This document shows, in pieces, positions 33,446 to 42,902 of a stretch of DNA of 64,000 bases. This stretch comes from Desulfotruncus arcticus DSM 17038 (GTDB lineage: Bacteria > Bacillota > Desulfotomaculia > Desulfotomaculales > Desulfallaceae), in assembly GCF_900113335.1 (NCBI RefSeq), contig NZ_FOOX01000001.1, forward strand, positions 372,001 to 436,000. Direction: 5' to 3'. The translations under genes and the position numbers were made by a program. Under the pieces are notes generated by a model. It made no database searches. It had not been told where the DNA came from and saw only the letters and a list, made by a program, of their open reading frames with translations. How positions within the stretch are numbered: the first letter of the stretch is position 1; every line of letters begins with the position of its first letter.

Positions 33446-33931
33446 TTGTCGGCATGCAAGTGTGAGCAAAACCTGGAAGCCAACTATCAGAAATTGCAAG
33501 AAGTGTTTGACAAATACCGAAATGTAAAGGGTGCACTAATTCCTCTGTTGCAGGAAGCGCAGGAAGTTTTTGGCTACCTGCCCGGTGACGTCATGAAAAA
33601 AATCTCACAGGAAATTGGAGTGCCTTTCAGTAAAACTTTCGGTGTAGCGACTTTTTATTCCCAATTCCACCTGAAGCCCCGCGGGCGCAATATTATCAGG
33701 ATGTGCCAGGGTACTGCCTGCCACGTGCGTGGTGCTGCCAAGGTATTTGATGCGGTTTCCACAGACCTTGGGGTAGGCAAAAATGAAACAACCGAAGATC
33801 GCCGCTATACGCTTGAAACTGTGGCCTGCCTGGGCGCATGCGGTCTGGCTCCGGTTATGATGGTTAACGATGACACGCATGGCCGCTTAACCCCTGACAA
33901 GGCCGTTTCTGTAGTTAAAAAGTACGAATAG
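33446..33931 (+). CDS. NuoE/HndA-like [2Fe-2S] subunit of NAD-linked formate dehydrogenase
   Basis: A 161-residue thioredoxin-fold iron-sulfur protein. The [2Fe-2S] ligands are C87, C92, C128 and C132 (CQGTAC, CLGAC), as in complex I NuoE and HndA. Start TTG 33446, seven bases after GAGGAGGG; an ATG at 33441 is out of frame. First gene of a four-gene operon. It would sit beside the FMN subunit and help pass electrons to or from NAD(P). Confidence 0.94.
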   Translation: MSACKCEQNLEANYQKLQEVFDKYRNVKGALIPLLQEAQEVFGYLPGDVMKKISQEIGVPFSKTFGVATFYSQFHLKPRGRNIIRMCQGTACHVRGAAKVFDAVSTDLGVGKNETTEDRRYTLETVACLGACGLAPVMMVNDDTHGRLTPDKAVSVVKKYE

Positions 33932-33947
33932 GAAGGAGGCCTGGCAA

Positions 33948-35900
33948 TTGAATAACTTACTGGACAAATGTTGTGAAAAATGTACCCATGAGCCACAAAA
34001 TCCGTGCCGGGACTTCATCAAGTGCCGCAAAGAAGGTCCGATTTGCCACGAAGACGAATCCTGCCGGAATAAAAGGACGGATATGTTAGCTGGTATGCAC
34101 ATGTCTGAAGGATCAGAGAAGAAAAATATCTTGATCTGCGCCGGTACAGGCTGCACTTCGTCAGGCTCAAGGAAACTGGTTGATGTACTGAAAGAGGAAC
34201 TGCAAAAACATAATCTTACCGATAAAGTTAAAATCACTATTACCGGCTGCCACGGTTTTTGTGAACAAGGCCCGCTGATGATTGTGGAACCAGATAAGAC
34301 TTTTTATGTACGGGTTCAGGATACAGATGTGCCGGAAATTGTTGAGCAAAACCTGCTAAACGGTCAAATAGTAGAAAGGTTGCTATATAAGGACCCGACC
34401 ACCGGAGACCTGGCCAAAACTTATGAGACTGTGCCTTTTTACGCTAAACAACAAAGGCTGGTATTGCATAACTGCGGGCATATCAATCCCGAAGATGTTG
34501 CTGAATATATTGCCAACGACGGTTATGCCGGCTTTGCTAAAGCCCTGCTTGAGCTCAAACCCGAAGAAGTGGTGGAGGAAGTTAAAAAATCCGGTTTGCG
34601 CGGACGCGGCGGGGCCGGTTTCCCTACGGGCATGAAGTGGGGTTTTGTCAGACAAGCACAAGGCGATAAAAAATACGTGGTCTGTAATGCAGACGAAGGC
34701 GACCCGGGCGCATTTATGGACCGCAGTGTTTTGGAGGGCGACCCCCACGCAGTGATTGAAGGTATGTTAACCTGCGCTTACGCAGTGGGTGCCGATGAAG
34801 GTTATATTTATGTCCGGGCTGAATACCCGCTGGCTATTGAGCGTTTAAAAATAGCCATAGCCCAGGCTGAAAAGTATGGCATCCTCGGCGACAACATTTT
34901 TAATTCAGGCTTTAATTTCCACCTTAAAATCAAGGCCGGTGCGGGCGCTTTCGTCTGCGGCGAAGAAACCGCGCTGCTGACCTCAATAGAAGGCAACCGC
35001 GGCATGCCCAGGGTCAGACCGCCGTTTCCCGCCCAAAGCGGCTTATGGGGCAAGCCAACCAACTTAAATAACGTTGAAACTTATGCCAACGTGCCTTACA
35101 TTCTTCGCAACGGCGGAGATGCGTATGCCAAGCTGGGTACCGAGAAAAGCAAAGGCACCAAAATTTTTGCCCTAACCGGTAAAGTAAATAACACCGGACT
35201 TGTGGAAGTGCCTATGGGCATGACCCTGCGTGATATCATTTTCACCATCGGCGGCGGTATTCAAGACGGCAAGAAATTTAAAGCCGTGCAAATCGGCGGT
35301 CCTTCCGGCGGCTGTATCCCTGAGGAAAATTTAGACCTGCCGGTTGATTACGATTCTCTGACAGCTGCAGGAGCCATGATGGGGTCCGGCGGCCTGGTGG
35401 TAATGGACGAAACCACCTGTATGGTTGACGTGGCCCGCTTCTTCCTGACTTTTACCCAGGCTGAGTCCTGCGGTAAGTGTACACCTTGCCGTGAGGGCAC
35501 CAAGCGGATGCTGGAAATTCTCACCCGCATTTGTGAAGGTAAAGGCGAGATGGAAGATCTGGATACTTTAGAACGCCTTGGCCGCGTAGTTAAAAACACA
35601 GCCCTTTGTGGTTTGGGTCAGACCTGTCCGAACCCAATTCTCTCAACCATGCGCTATTTTAAAGATGAATACCTTGCCCACATTCAAGACAAACGTTGTC
35701 CGGCTGGAGCCTGTACCAGCCTGCTGGTATACATGATTGATCCGGAAAAATGCAAAGGCTGCGGCAAGTGTGCCAAAAACTGTCCGGCCGGCGCCATCTC
35801 CGGTGAAAAGAAAGAACCGCATACTATTGATACCGCAAAATGTATCAAATGTGGCTCTTGTATCCTAGGCTGTAAGTTTGAGGCAATTTACAAAGCCTAA
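33948..35900 (+). CDS. NuoF/HndC-like NAD- and FMN-binding subunit
   Basis: A 650-residue flavoprotein where NAD(P)H meets FMN. Order: an unusual Cys-rich front (C8, C9, C12, C20, C26, C33, C39), a thioredoxin-like [2Fe-2S] domain (CAGTGCTSSG, GCHGFCEQGP), the NuoF core (GLRGRGGAGFPTG for FMN, NADEGDPGAFMDR for NAD), the [4Fe-4S] motif CGKCTPCREG...C, and a C-terminal 2x[4Fe-4S] ferredoxin. This layout matches electron-bifurcating hydrogenase and formate dehydrogenase subunits. Start TTG 33948 after GGAAGGAGG. Whether it bifurcates (ferredoxin plus NAD) cannot be read from sequence. Confidence 0.94.
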   Translation: MNNLLDKCCEKCTHEPQNPCRDFIKCRKEGPICHEDESCRNKRTDMLAGMHMSEGSEKKNILICAGTGCTSSGSRKLVDVLKEELQKHNLTDKVKITITGCHGFCEQGPLMIVEPDKTFYVRVQDTDVPEIVEQNLLNGQIVERLLYKDPTTGDLAKTYETVPFYAKQQRLVLHNCGHINPEDVAEYIANDGYAGFAKALLELKPEEVVEEVKKSGLRGRGGAGFPTGMKWGFVRQAQGDKKYVVCNADEGDPGAFMDRSVLEGDPHAVIEGMLTCAYAVGADEGYIYVRAEYPLAIERLKIAIAQAEKYGILGDNIFNSGFNFHLKIKAGAGAFVCGEETALLTSIEGNRGMPRVRPPFPAQSGLWGKPTNLNNVETYANVPYILRNGGDAYAKLGTEKSKGTKIFALTGKVNNTGLVEVPMGMTLRDIIFTIGGGIQDGKKFKAVQIGGPSGGCIPEENLDLPVDYDSLTAAGAMMGSGGLVVMDETTCMVDVARFFLTFTQAESCGKCTPCREGTKRMLEILTRICEGKGEMEDLDTLERLGRVVKNTALCGLGQTCPNPILSTMRYFKDEYLAHIQDKRCPAGACTSLLVYMIDPEKCKGCGKCAKNCPAGAISGEKKEPHTIDTAKCIKCGSCILGCKFEAIYKA

Positions 35901-35949
35901 AATTTATTTGCTATAAGTTGTACAACTCTCTGCAAAGGAGGGAAATTAG

Positions 35950-36873
35950 TTGTCATATATATCCCTAACTATCAACGGGGTTAAAATATCAGTTCCCAAA
36001 GGAACCACGGTGCTGGACGCAGCCAGGCAGGCAGGAATCTTCATCCCTACTTTCTGTCACGACCCCGAGATCACGCGTTTTGGCGCTTGCCGCATCTGCG
36101 TAGTGGAAATCCCTGGGATGCGCAACCTGCCGGCATCCTGCGTTACCGAGGTCACCGAAGGTATGGTAGTACACACCGAATCCCCCGCAGTGGTGGAAGC
36201 GCGCAAAACTATCCTTGAACTGCTGCTGGCCAATCACCCCCAGGATTGTTTAACCTGTGAAAAGAACGGGGACTGCAGGCTGCAGGATTACGCCTTCCGT
36301 TACGGCGTCAAGGAGTCAGGCTTTAAGGGAGAACGAAAAGATTATCCCCTTGATGATACCAACCCGTATATAATCCGTGATGCCAATAAATGTATTCTTT
36401 GCGGGCGCTGTGTACGCACCTGCAACGCCATACCGGAAAGAAGCATCATTGATTTTGGTTACCGCGGCTTTGCCACCAAAATTGTCACTGCCATGGATAC
36501 CCCGCTGGGAGAATCAGATTGTGTTTACTGCGGCCGGTGTATAACAGTTTGCCCGGTGGGAGCGCTAACCTGGAAACCGCTGGCCGGCAAAGGTCGCGTT
36601 TGGGAAATGCAAAAGCAGGAAGTAACGTGCACTTTTTGTGACAGTGGCTGTTCATTTTACGTGTTAAGTAAAAATGGTCAAAATATTGGTGTAGTGCCCA
36701 AGGCGTCCGGCAATGGCAGACCCCTTTGCCTTAAAGGCCGGCTGGGACTTGAATTGAAGTACCTGGATGCTCCTCCGGCACCTCAGATGAAAAAAGACGG
36801 CCAATTTGTAGAAGTGTCCTGGGGCGAAGCACTGGGGCTTCAAGATATCATCTCCAAGCTAAACAAAGATTAG
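35950..36873 (+). CDS. Iron-sulfur protein, truncated paralogue of the FdhA front end
   Basis: A 307-residue protein nearly collinear with the first 300 residues of the next gene. It has the [2Fe-2S] ligands C36, C47, C50 and C64, the His-Cys3 cluster (H96, C100, C103, C109), two [4Fe-4S] clusters (C148-C158, C191-C201), and the first cluster motif of molybdopterin oxidoreductases (C227-x2-C230-x3-C234), then stops. No catalytic domain. It could be an electron-wire subunit or a duplication remnant under selection. Start TTG 35950 after AAGGAGGG, 49 bases after the NuoF-like gene. Confidence 0.85.
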   Translation: MSYISLTINGVKISVPKGTTVLDAARQAGIFIPTFCHDPEITRFGACRICVVEIPGMRNLPASCVTEVTEGMVVHTESPAVVEARKTILELLLANHPQDCLTCEKNGDCRLQDYAFRYGVKESGFKGERKDYPLDDTNPYIIRDANKCILCGRCVRTCNAIPERSIIDFGYRGFATKIVTAMDTPLGESDCVYCGRCITVCPVGALTWKPLAGKGRVWEMQKQEVTCTFCDSGCSFYVLSKNGQNIGVVPKASGNGRPLCLKGRLGLELKYLDAPPAPQMKKDGQFVEVSWGEALGLQDIISKLNKD

Positions 36874-36897
36874 TAAAGGAAGGAGGGATAACTTCCG

Positions 36898-39585
36898 GTG
36901 GCAGAAGTAACTTTAACCATTAACGGTGTTCAGGTGACCGTAGCCAAAGGGACAACCGTGCTGGAAGCCGCCAGGCAAGCCGGGCTATTTATTCCCACTT
37001 TTTGCCACGACCCGGAACTGACCAAGTTTGGCGCCTGCCGCATGTGCATTGTGGAAATTGCAGGCATGCGCAATTTGCCTGCTTCCTGTGTTACAGAGGC
37101 TACAGAAGGCATGGTGGTGCATACCGAATCAGAGGCAGTAATTGAAGCCAGAAAGACTATTCTGGAACTAATGCTGGCCAATCACCCAACAGACTGCTTG
37201 ACCTGCGGCAAAAACGGCGAGTGCAGCCTGCAGGATTATGCGTACCTGTACGGTGTTAAAACAGAAACGTTTGATGGCGAAAAACATGCTTATCCCATTG
37301 AAAATGATAACCCATTCATTGTCAGGGACATGAATAAGTGTATTTTGTGCGGCAAATGTATCCGTGCCTGTGCTGAAATTCAAGGTAAAAATATAGTAGA
37401 TTTCGCGTATCGCGGGTTTGATGCCAAGATAACTCCCGCGATGGATGTTCCTCTTTCAGCATCGGAATGCGTTTTTTGCGGCAACTGCGTCGCTGTTTGC
37501 CCGGTGGGAGCGTTACAGGAAAAGCGTCTGCGTTCGACAGCCAGAACATGGGAAGTAGAAAAAGTAAAAACAACTTGCCCCTATTGCGGTACTGGTTGCA
37601 GTTTTGAATTGAACGTCAAAGACAATCAGGTTGTTGGCGTTACCTCTTGTGACGGTGACGTCAACGGTAGGGCGCTGTGCGTTAAAGGACGTTTTGGTTA
37701 CGGGTTCATTCATCACCCCGACCGCCTGACCAGCCCGTTAATCAAGAAAAACGGAAAATTTGTGGAGTCTTCCTGGGAAGAAGCCATCGGCCTGGTAGCT
37801 GCAAAATTAAGCGGAATAAAAGCCAATTACGGCTCGGACTCGCTGGCCGTCCTAAGTTCGGCCCGCTGCACCAATGAAGAAAACTACCTGATGCAAAAAT
37901 TTACCCGCGCAGTACTCGGTACCAACAGTATCGACCACTGCGCCCGTCTCTGACACGCTCCGACAGTCGCCGGTCTGGCGGCTTCATTTGGAAGCGGAGC
38001 AATGACCAACAGCATCAAAGAGATTTCCGGAGCTGATTTTATCCTGGCTATTGGCACCAATACCACGGAATCGCATCCCATCATCAGCTTGCAGGTAAAA
38101 AAAGCCCAGCGCAGCGGGGCAACTCTGGTAGTGGCTGATCCCAGGCGCACTGAAATTGCAGAACTGTCCAACATTCACATGCAATTGAAATCAGGCTCTG
38201 ATATCGCACTGTTAAACGCCATGGCCAATGTTATTATTACAGAGAAAATCTGGAATAAAGAATTTGTTTCCACCAGAACAGAGGACTTTGAAGCCCTTAA
38301 AGAAACAGTGGCTAAATACACACCGGATTATGCCGAAGACATAACCGGGATTCCGGCTGATGTAATACGTGAAGCAGCCAGAGGTTACGCCAAAGCTAAT
38401 AATGCCACAATTCTTTATACCATGGGCATTACCCAGCATATCTGCGGTACCCATAATGTATTTGCCGTTGCCAACCTGGCCATGTTATGCGGCCAAATAG
38501 GCAAACCCAGCAGCGGCGTCAACCCCCTGCGCGGGCAAAACAACGTTCAGGGCGCCTGCGATATGGGGGCCCTGCCCAATGTTTACACCGGTTACCAGGC
38601 TGTAACCGTGGACGATAACCGCAGCAAGTTTGCCAAAGCATGGAACGTAAACCAAATGCCGGCCAAACCTGGTTTAACCGTTGGAGAAATGATGGAGGCT
38701 GCAGCCGAAGGTCAAGTCAAAGGCATGTATATCATGGGGGAAAACCCCGTACTGTCTGATCCTGATGCCCGGCATGTGGAGCATGCACTGGAAAAACTGG
38801 ACTTTTTAGTTGTTCAGGACATTTTCCTGACTGAAACTGCAGCACTGGCGGATGTGGTTTTACCGGCAGCCAGCTTTGCTGAAAAGGACGGCACTTTCAG
38901 CAACACCGAACGCAGGGTCCAGCGTGTGCGTAAGGCCATTGATCCCGTAGGCAATGCCCGGGCCGACTGGCAAATCATCTGTGACGTAGCCACGGCTATG
39001 GGGTATCCAATGAACTATGCGTTCGCCTCAGAGGTATTTGATGAAATAGCATCGGTAACCCCTTCGTATGCCGGCATCTCCTATGAACGCCTGGAACAGG
39101 GCGGCATCCAGTGGCCCTGCCCCAATTCCGAGCACGACGGCACGATGTACCTGCATCAAGATAAATTCGTGCGAGGTCTCGGTAAGTTTAACCCGGTGGA
39201 ATACATTCCACCCGCAGAGCAACCGGATAGCGAATTCCCGTTTGTTCTCAGCACCGGTCGGCGGCATTTTCACTACCATACAGGTACGATGACCCAGCGC
39301 ACCGGAGCACTGGAAGTGCATTACGGCACAGAATACCTTGAAATCAATCCAGCCGATGCAGCTGCGATCAACATAACGGAAGGTGAAATGATTAAAGTTC
39401 AATCCCGTCGCGGGGAAGTTATGGTTCAAGCCCGCCTTACCGATATCGTGCCGAAGGGAATGGTATTTACATCGTTCCATTTCCCGGAAGTAGCTATTAA
39501 CAAGCTGACAAACTCTGCCAGGGACCCGGTTGCCAAAATACCGGAGTTAAAAGTTTGCGCAGTAACAATAAAAAAAGCAAGTTAA
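36898..39585 (+). CDS. fdhA: Selenocysteine-containing formate dehydrogenase catalytic subunit
   Basis: An 895-residue molybdenum/tungsten enzyme interconverting formate and CO2. The in-frame TGA at 37951-37953 is residue 352. It follows IDHCARL and precedes HAPTVAG, the site of Sec140 and its partner His in E. coli FdhF, so it should be read as selenocysteine. The front end carries the same [2Fe-2S] and [4Fe-4S] set as the preceding gene, then the cluster motif CPYCGTGC and the Mo-bisPGD domains (MTNSIKEI, NPLRGQNNVQGACDMG, GENP) and the C-terminal GRRHFHYHTGTMTQR. Start GTG 36898 after AAGGAGGG. Normal gene finders would split it at 37953 and restart at 38002. Last gene of the operon. Confidence 0.95.
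37951..37985 (+). promoter_or_regulatory. Sec codon and SECIS-like hairpin
   Basis: TGA at 37951, then a hairpin GCC-GGTCT-GGC at about 37969-37979. The GGTCT loop stands at the same distance from TGA as the GGUCU loop of the E. coli fdhF SECIS (codon pattern GCC GGT CTG here, GCA GGU CUG there). It would recruit SelB to insert selenocysteine. Confidence 0.8.
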
Positions 39586-39611
39586 GTCAAATATTAGGAC
39601 ATGGGGACAAG

Positions 39612-39636
39612 GGGACAAGCACCTTGTCCCTATTTT
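39612..39636 (+). terminator. Terminator of the formate dehydrogenase operon
   Basis: An 8-bp perfect stem GGGACAAG/CTTGTCCC (39612-39619 with 39623-39630) with a CAC loop is followed by TATTTTATTT. Confidence 0.75.
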
Positions 39637-39876
39637 ATTTAAAGATCCAAGTATAGTATTTTACCAGTCAGACATCCATGCCGCTGACACGTTAACCAAC
39701 AGGGGAAAAAGAGGTGCAGGGAAGGTATTTAATAATTTAACGAATTAATTTGTTTTAGAATAATATAATTTTTTTAAAAAATATAAAAAGTCTAAAGGTA
39801 TTGCTCAAAAACTTGTCGAAATGTAAGTATACAAAAAATTGTGAATGAATACTCATTTATTAAGGAGGTGTGCATT

Positions 39877-41496
39877 TTGACTGAAAGCGATAAGATCTGG
39901 TTAAAAAGCTACCCAGCTAAAATCCCGGCTCAAATTGACTATCCCGATTTAACAATGCCCCAATTTCTTGATAAAATAGCTGCCGAATTTCCTGAACGCG
40001 AGGCCATTATTTTTTCAGGGATCAAAATAAGCTTTCAAATGCTGCAAGGTATGGTTAATCAATGTGCCAACGCCCTTGCTGATCTAGGTGTAAAAAACGG
40101 TGACCGGGTAGCAATTATGTCTCCCAACAGCCCACATTACGTTATGGCTTTTATGGCTATTTTAAAGCTTGGAGGCATTGTGGTACAGGTAAACCCCATG
40201 TATGTGGAACGTGAATTAGAACACATTTTAAACGATTCCGGCGCGGAAATAATTATTGCCTATGATGCATTTTACCCGTTAATTAATAAAGTGTGTGATG
40301 TCACTCCGCTGCAAAAAATTATTCTTTTTTCACTTGGGCAGCCTGCAGAAAAAGATGATAGCGTTATTAAAGCAGAGGAGCTGTTGTTAAAATATCCTCC
40401 TGTTTTTTCTCAGGTACCTGTGGAAATGGATGATGTGGCTGTTTTCCAATACACCGGCGGCACAACAGGGGTTTCCAAAGGAGCCATGTTAACACATCGC
40501 AATATAACCGCAAACGCTCTTCAAGTAACATACTGGTTTGAAAACATGGAATATGGCCAGGAAAAAGTTCTGTGCGCATTGCCCTTTTTCCATTCTTATG
40601 CTATGACCACCTGTATGAATTTCAGTATCGTAAATGCTGCAACAATGATTGTAATGCCACGCTTTGAAATTAAGCAATGCTTGGAATTAATCAAAGTATA
40701 CCAGCCGACTTTCTTTCCTGGAGCTCCAACCATGTATATAGCTATCATTAACCACCCAGATGTACAAGAGTATGGGATTAATTCAATTAAAGGTTGCATT
40801 AGCGGGTCAGCTCCCCTACCGATAGAAGTAGCGGAAAAGTTCGAACAATTAACCGGTGGTAGCCTTGTTGAGGGCTTCGGGTTATCTGAAACATCGCCGG
40901 TTACACACTGCAACCCTGTATCGGGAACCCGTAAAGCTGGTTCGATTGGAATTCCACTGCCGGATACTGACTGTAAAATTGTAGATCTTGAATCTGGTGA
41001 AAGAGAGTTGCCTCCGAACGAAATCGGTGAATTAAGTATCAAAGGTCCTCAAGCGATGAAAGGATATTGGAATATGCCCGAGGAAACAGCTAAAACTCTA
41101 CGAGATGGTTGGATTTATACCGGAGACATTGCCAAAATGGATGAAGACGGCTACTTTTATATTGTTGACAGAAAGAAAGATATGATTATTGCGGGCGGTT
41201 TCAACATTTACCCGAGAGATATAGAAGAAGTATTATTTGAGCACCCCAAAATTATGGAAGCTGTTGTCGCAGGTGTTCCCGATCCTTATCGCGGAGAAAC
41301 CGTAAAAGCATTTATTGTGTTAAAAGAAGGCCAACAGGTAACAGAAGAAGAGATTATCGATTACTGCAGAAACAACCTAGCCAAATACAAAGTACCTAAA
41401 TTAGTTGAATTTCGTACACAACTTCCCAAAACAATTGTTGGTAAAGTATTAAGGCGCACATTGCGAGAAGAAGAGATTAAAAAGCAGAAAAGTTAA
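39877..41496 (+). CDS. Long-chain acyl-CoA synthetase-like AMP-forming ligase
   Basis: A 539-residue acyl-CoA ligase of the FadD type. Motifs: YTGGTTGVSKGAMLTH (ATP), GFGLSETSPVTHCNP, GWIYTGDIAKMDEDGYF, DRKKDMIIAGGFNIYPRDIEEV and catalytic K in TIVGKVLRR. Start TTG 39877, six bases after GGAGGTG; the longer frame from 39841 carries the ribosome site. It should activate a medium- or long-chain fatty acid. No beta-oxidation genes adjoin. Confidence 0.92.
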   Translation: MTESDKIWLKSYPAKIPAQIDYPDLTMPQFLDKIAAEFPEREAIIFSGIKISFQMLQGMVNQCANALADLGVKNGDRVAIMSPNSPHYVMAFMAILKLGGIVVQVNPMYVERELEHILNDSGAEIIIAYDAFYPLINKVCDVTPLQKIILFSLGQPAEKDDSVIKAEELLLKYPPVFSQVPVEMDDVAVFQYTGGTTGVSKGAMLTHRNITANALQVTYWFENMEYGQEKVLCALPFFHSYAMTTCMNFSIVNAATMIVMPRFEIKQCLELIKVYQPTFFPGAPTMYIAIINHPDVQEYGINSIKGCISGSAPLPIEVAEKFEQLTGGSLVEGFGLSETSPVTHCNPVSGTRKAGSIGIPLPDTDCKIVDLESGERELPPNEIGELSIKGPQAMKGYWNMPEETAKTLRDGWIYTGDIAKMDEDGYFYIVDRKKDMIIAGGFNIYPRDIEEVLFEHPKIMEAVVAGVPDPYRGETVKAFIVLKEGQQVTEEEIIDYCRNNLAKYKVPKLVEFRTQLPKTIVGKVLRRTLREEEIKKQKS

Positions 41497-41505
41497 GTCA
41501 GCCCC

Positions 41506-41546
41506 AAAAACCAAACCCCATCCTTAAGGGTTGGGGTTTGGTTTTT
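41506..41546 (+). terminator. Terminator of the acyl-CoA ligase gene
   Basis: A 15-bp stem (41506-41520 with 41532-41546) with an A/T run, between two converging genes. Confidence 0.85.
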
Positions 41547-41580
41547 TACTCAGATGTTATAACTTATAAATTATATTATT

Positions 41581-42699
41581 TTAGACCAGGTTGATTTTTA
41601 TATGCTTACTTTTTAGCAAATCCAATTCGATAGTGTCATTTAGGACTTGAGTGATGGTTAAATTATTCACCTCTGCCAAGTCTATTTCTCTTTGGCTTGT
41701 GCATGGTTTATTATTTGCTAGAAATAATATTCTCAATTTAGGTCTAAGAGAAAACCCTGGCCGGTTTTCCACAACAACAGCAATTTCGCCCGTATTAAGC
41801 TTAACCAAACTTCCCATAGGGTATGCGGCAACATGATGTAAAAACGCTTTAACAATATCAAATTCAAATAAGTAATCACCACTGGCGGCAAGCATTTCAA
41901 AAGCTTCATGGGGTAGATAGGCATTGCGGTATACCCTGTCGGCTGTCAATGCATCATACATGTCAGCCAAACCTACAATGGCCGAATTCTGCGGAATTTG
42001 GTTTCCCGCAAGACCATGGGGATATCCGGTACCGTTATACCTTTCATGGTGGTGAAGAACAACAAGCCTGGAGGCATTTTCGAATTGAGTATTTTGGCAT
42101 AACAATTCAAACCCATACTCAGAATGTTTTTGAACTATGTTGTATTCCTCGGCTGTCAGTTTACCGGGCTTGTTCAATACTTCCGGTGGTATCAACGTTT
42201 TGCCCAGATCGTGCAAAATCGCACCTATTGCCAGCAGCCGCAGCCTATTAGGACTGTAGCCCAACCGAATAGCAGTTATCATTGATAAAATACAGGTATT
42301 AACACAATGGCCAAAAGTATATTCATCATTGCTGCGTATGTCAACTAAATTAACCATGATATTTTTGCTATTTAGCAGCTCATCAATAATTTCATCAACT
42401 ATAGTTGCTATTTTATCTAACCCAACCAAAGATTTTGTATAATGAAAATCATTAAAAACCTTCTTAGTTTGCTGCATTGCTTTATATCTGACCTTTTCGG
42501 ATATAACATCTTCAAATTGCATATCAGGCAAGAAGCCGTCGTCGACATATATGGAAGGAATGTTTAATTTTTGCAGCCGGGTAATAAATGTTTCAGTTAG
42601 TAAAGTACCCGCGGCCAATAAAACATGTTCATTTGCATTAATAACAGAACGGCCGACTCTCATACCCGGTTTTAGCATTTTTGTCGGTACCCTGCGCAT
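41581..42699 (-). CDS. HD-GYP domain phosphodiesterase
   Basis: A 372-residue predicted cyclic-di-GMP phosphodiesterase. The catalytic HD pair is H163-D164 (ILHDLGK), with H131, HHHER at 216-220 and the GTGYP signature at 223-227. Residues 1-70 form a short leading domain, and there is a C-terminal 70-residue extension. There is no receiver or transmembrane segment, so it is probably cytosolic. Start ATG 42699. Divergent from the Na/Pi cotransporter gene. Confidence 0.9.
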   Translation of the reverse strand: MRRVPTKMLKPGMRVGRSVINANEHVLLAAGTLLTETFITRLQKLNIPSIYVDDGFLPDMQFEDVISEKVRYKAMQQTKKVFNDFHYTKSLVGLDKIATIVDEIIDELLNSKNIMVNLVDIRSNDEYTFGHCVNTCILSMITAIRLGYSPNRLRLLAIGAILHDLGKTLIPPEVLNKPGKLTAEEYNIVQKHSEYGFELLCQNTQFENASRLVVLHHHERYNGTGYPHGLAGNQIPQNSAIVGLADMYDALTADRVYRNAYLPHEAFEMLAASGDYLFEFDIVKAFLHHVAAYPMGSLVKLNTGEIAVVVENRPGFSLRPKLRILFLANNKPCTSQREIDLAEVNNLTITQVLNDTIELDLLKSKHIKINLV

Positions 42700-42902
42700 A
42701 TTTGATCCACCTTCAGCTGCTGGTATATAAAGTATTGGTATTTAAAGGTAGTTTTTCGACATTATTTACCCGAATCCTTTTTATTATTAAAAATATAAAC
42801 TAATAAATTAATTAAATGTTGAAAAAAAAAGTTAATTAATTTACAATTAGCTAATATCAACTTAACATTATCTTAACATAGACCGACTTGAGGTGAGTGA
42901 AC

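Noticed and set aside
36898..39585. Two separate genes or a frameshifted formate dehydrogenase
   Set aside because: The two parts are in the same frame and joined only by TGA at the known Sec position, with a SECIS-like hairpin; one selenoprotein gene explains it better.
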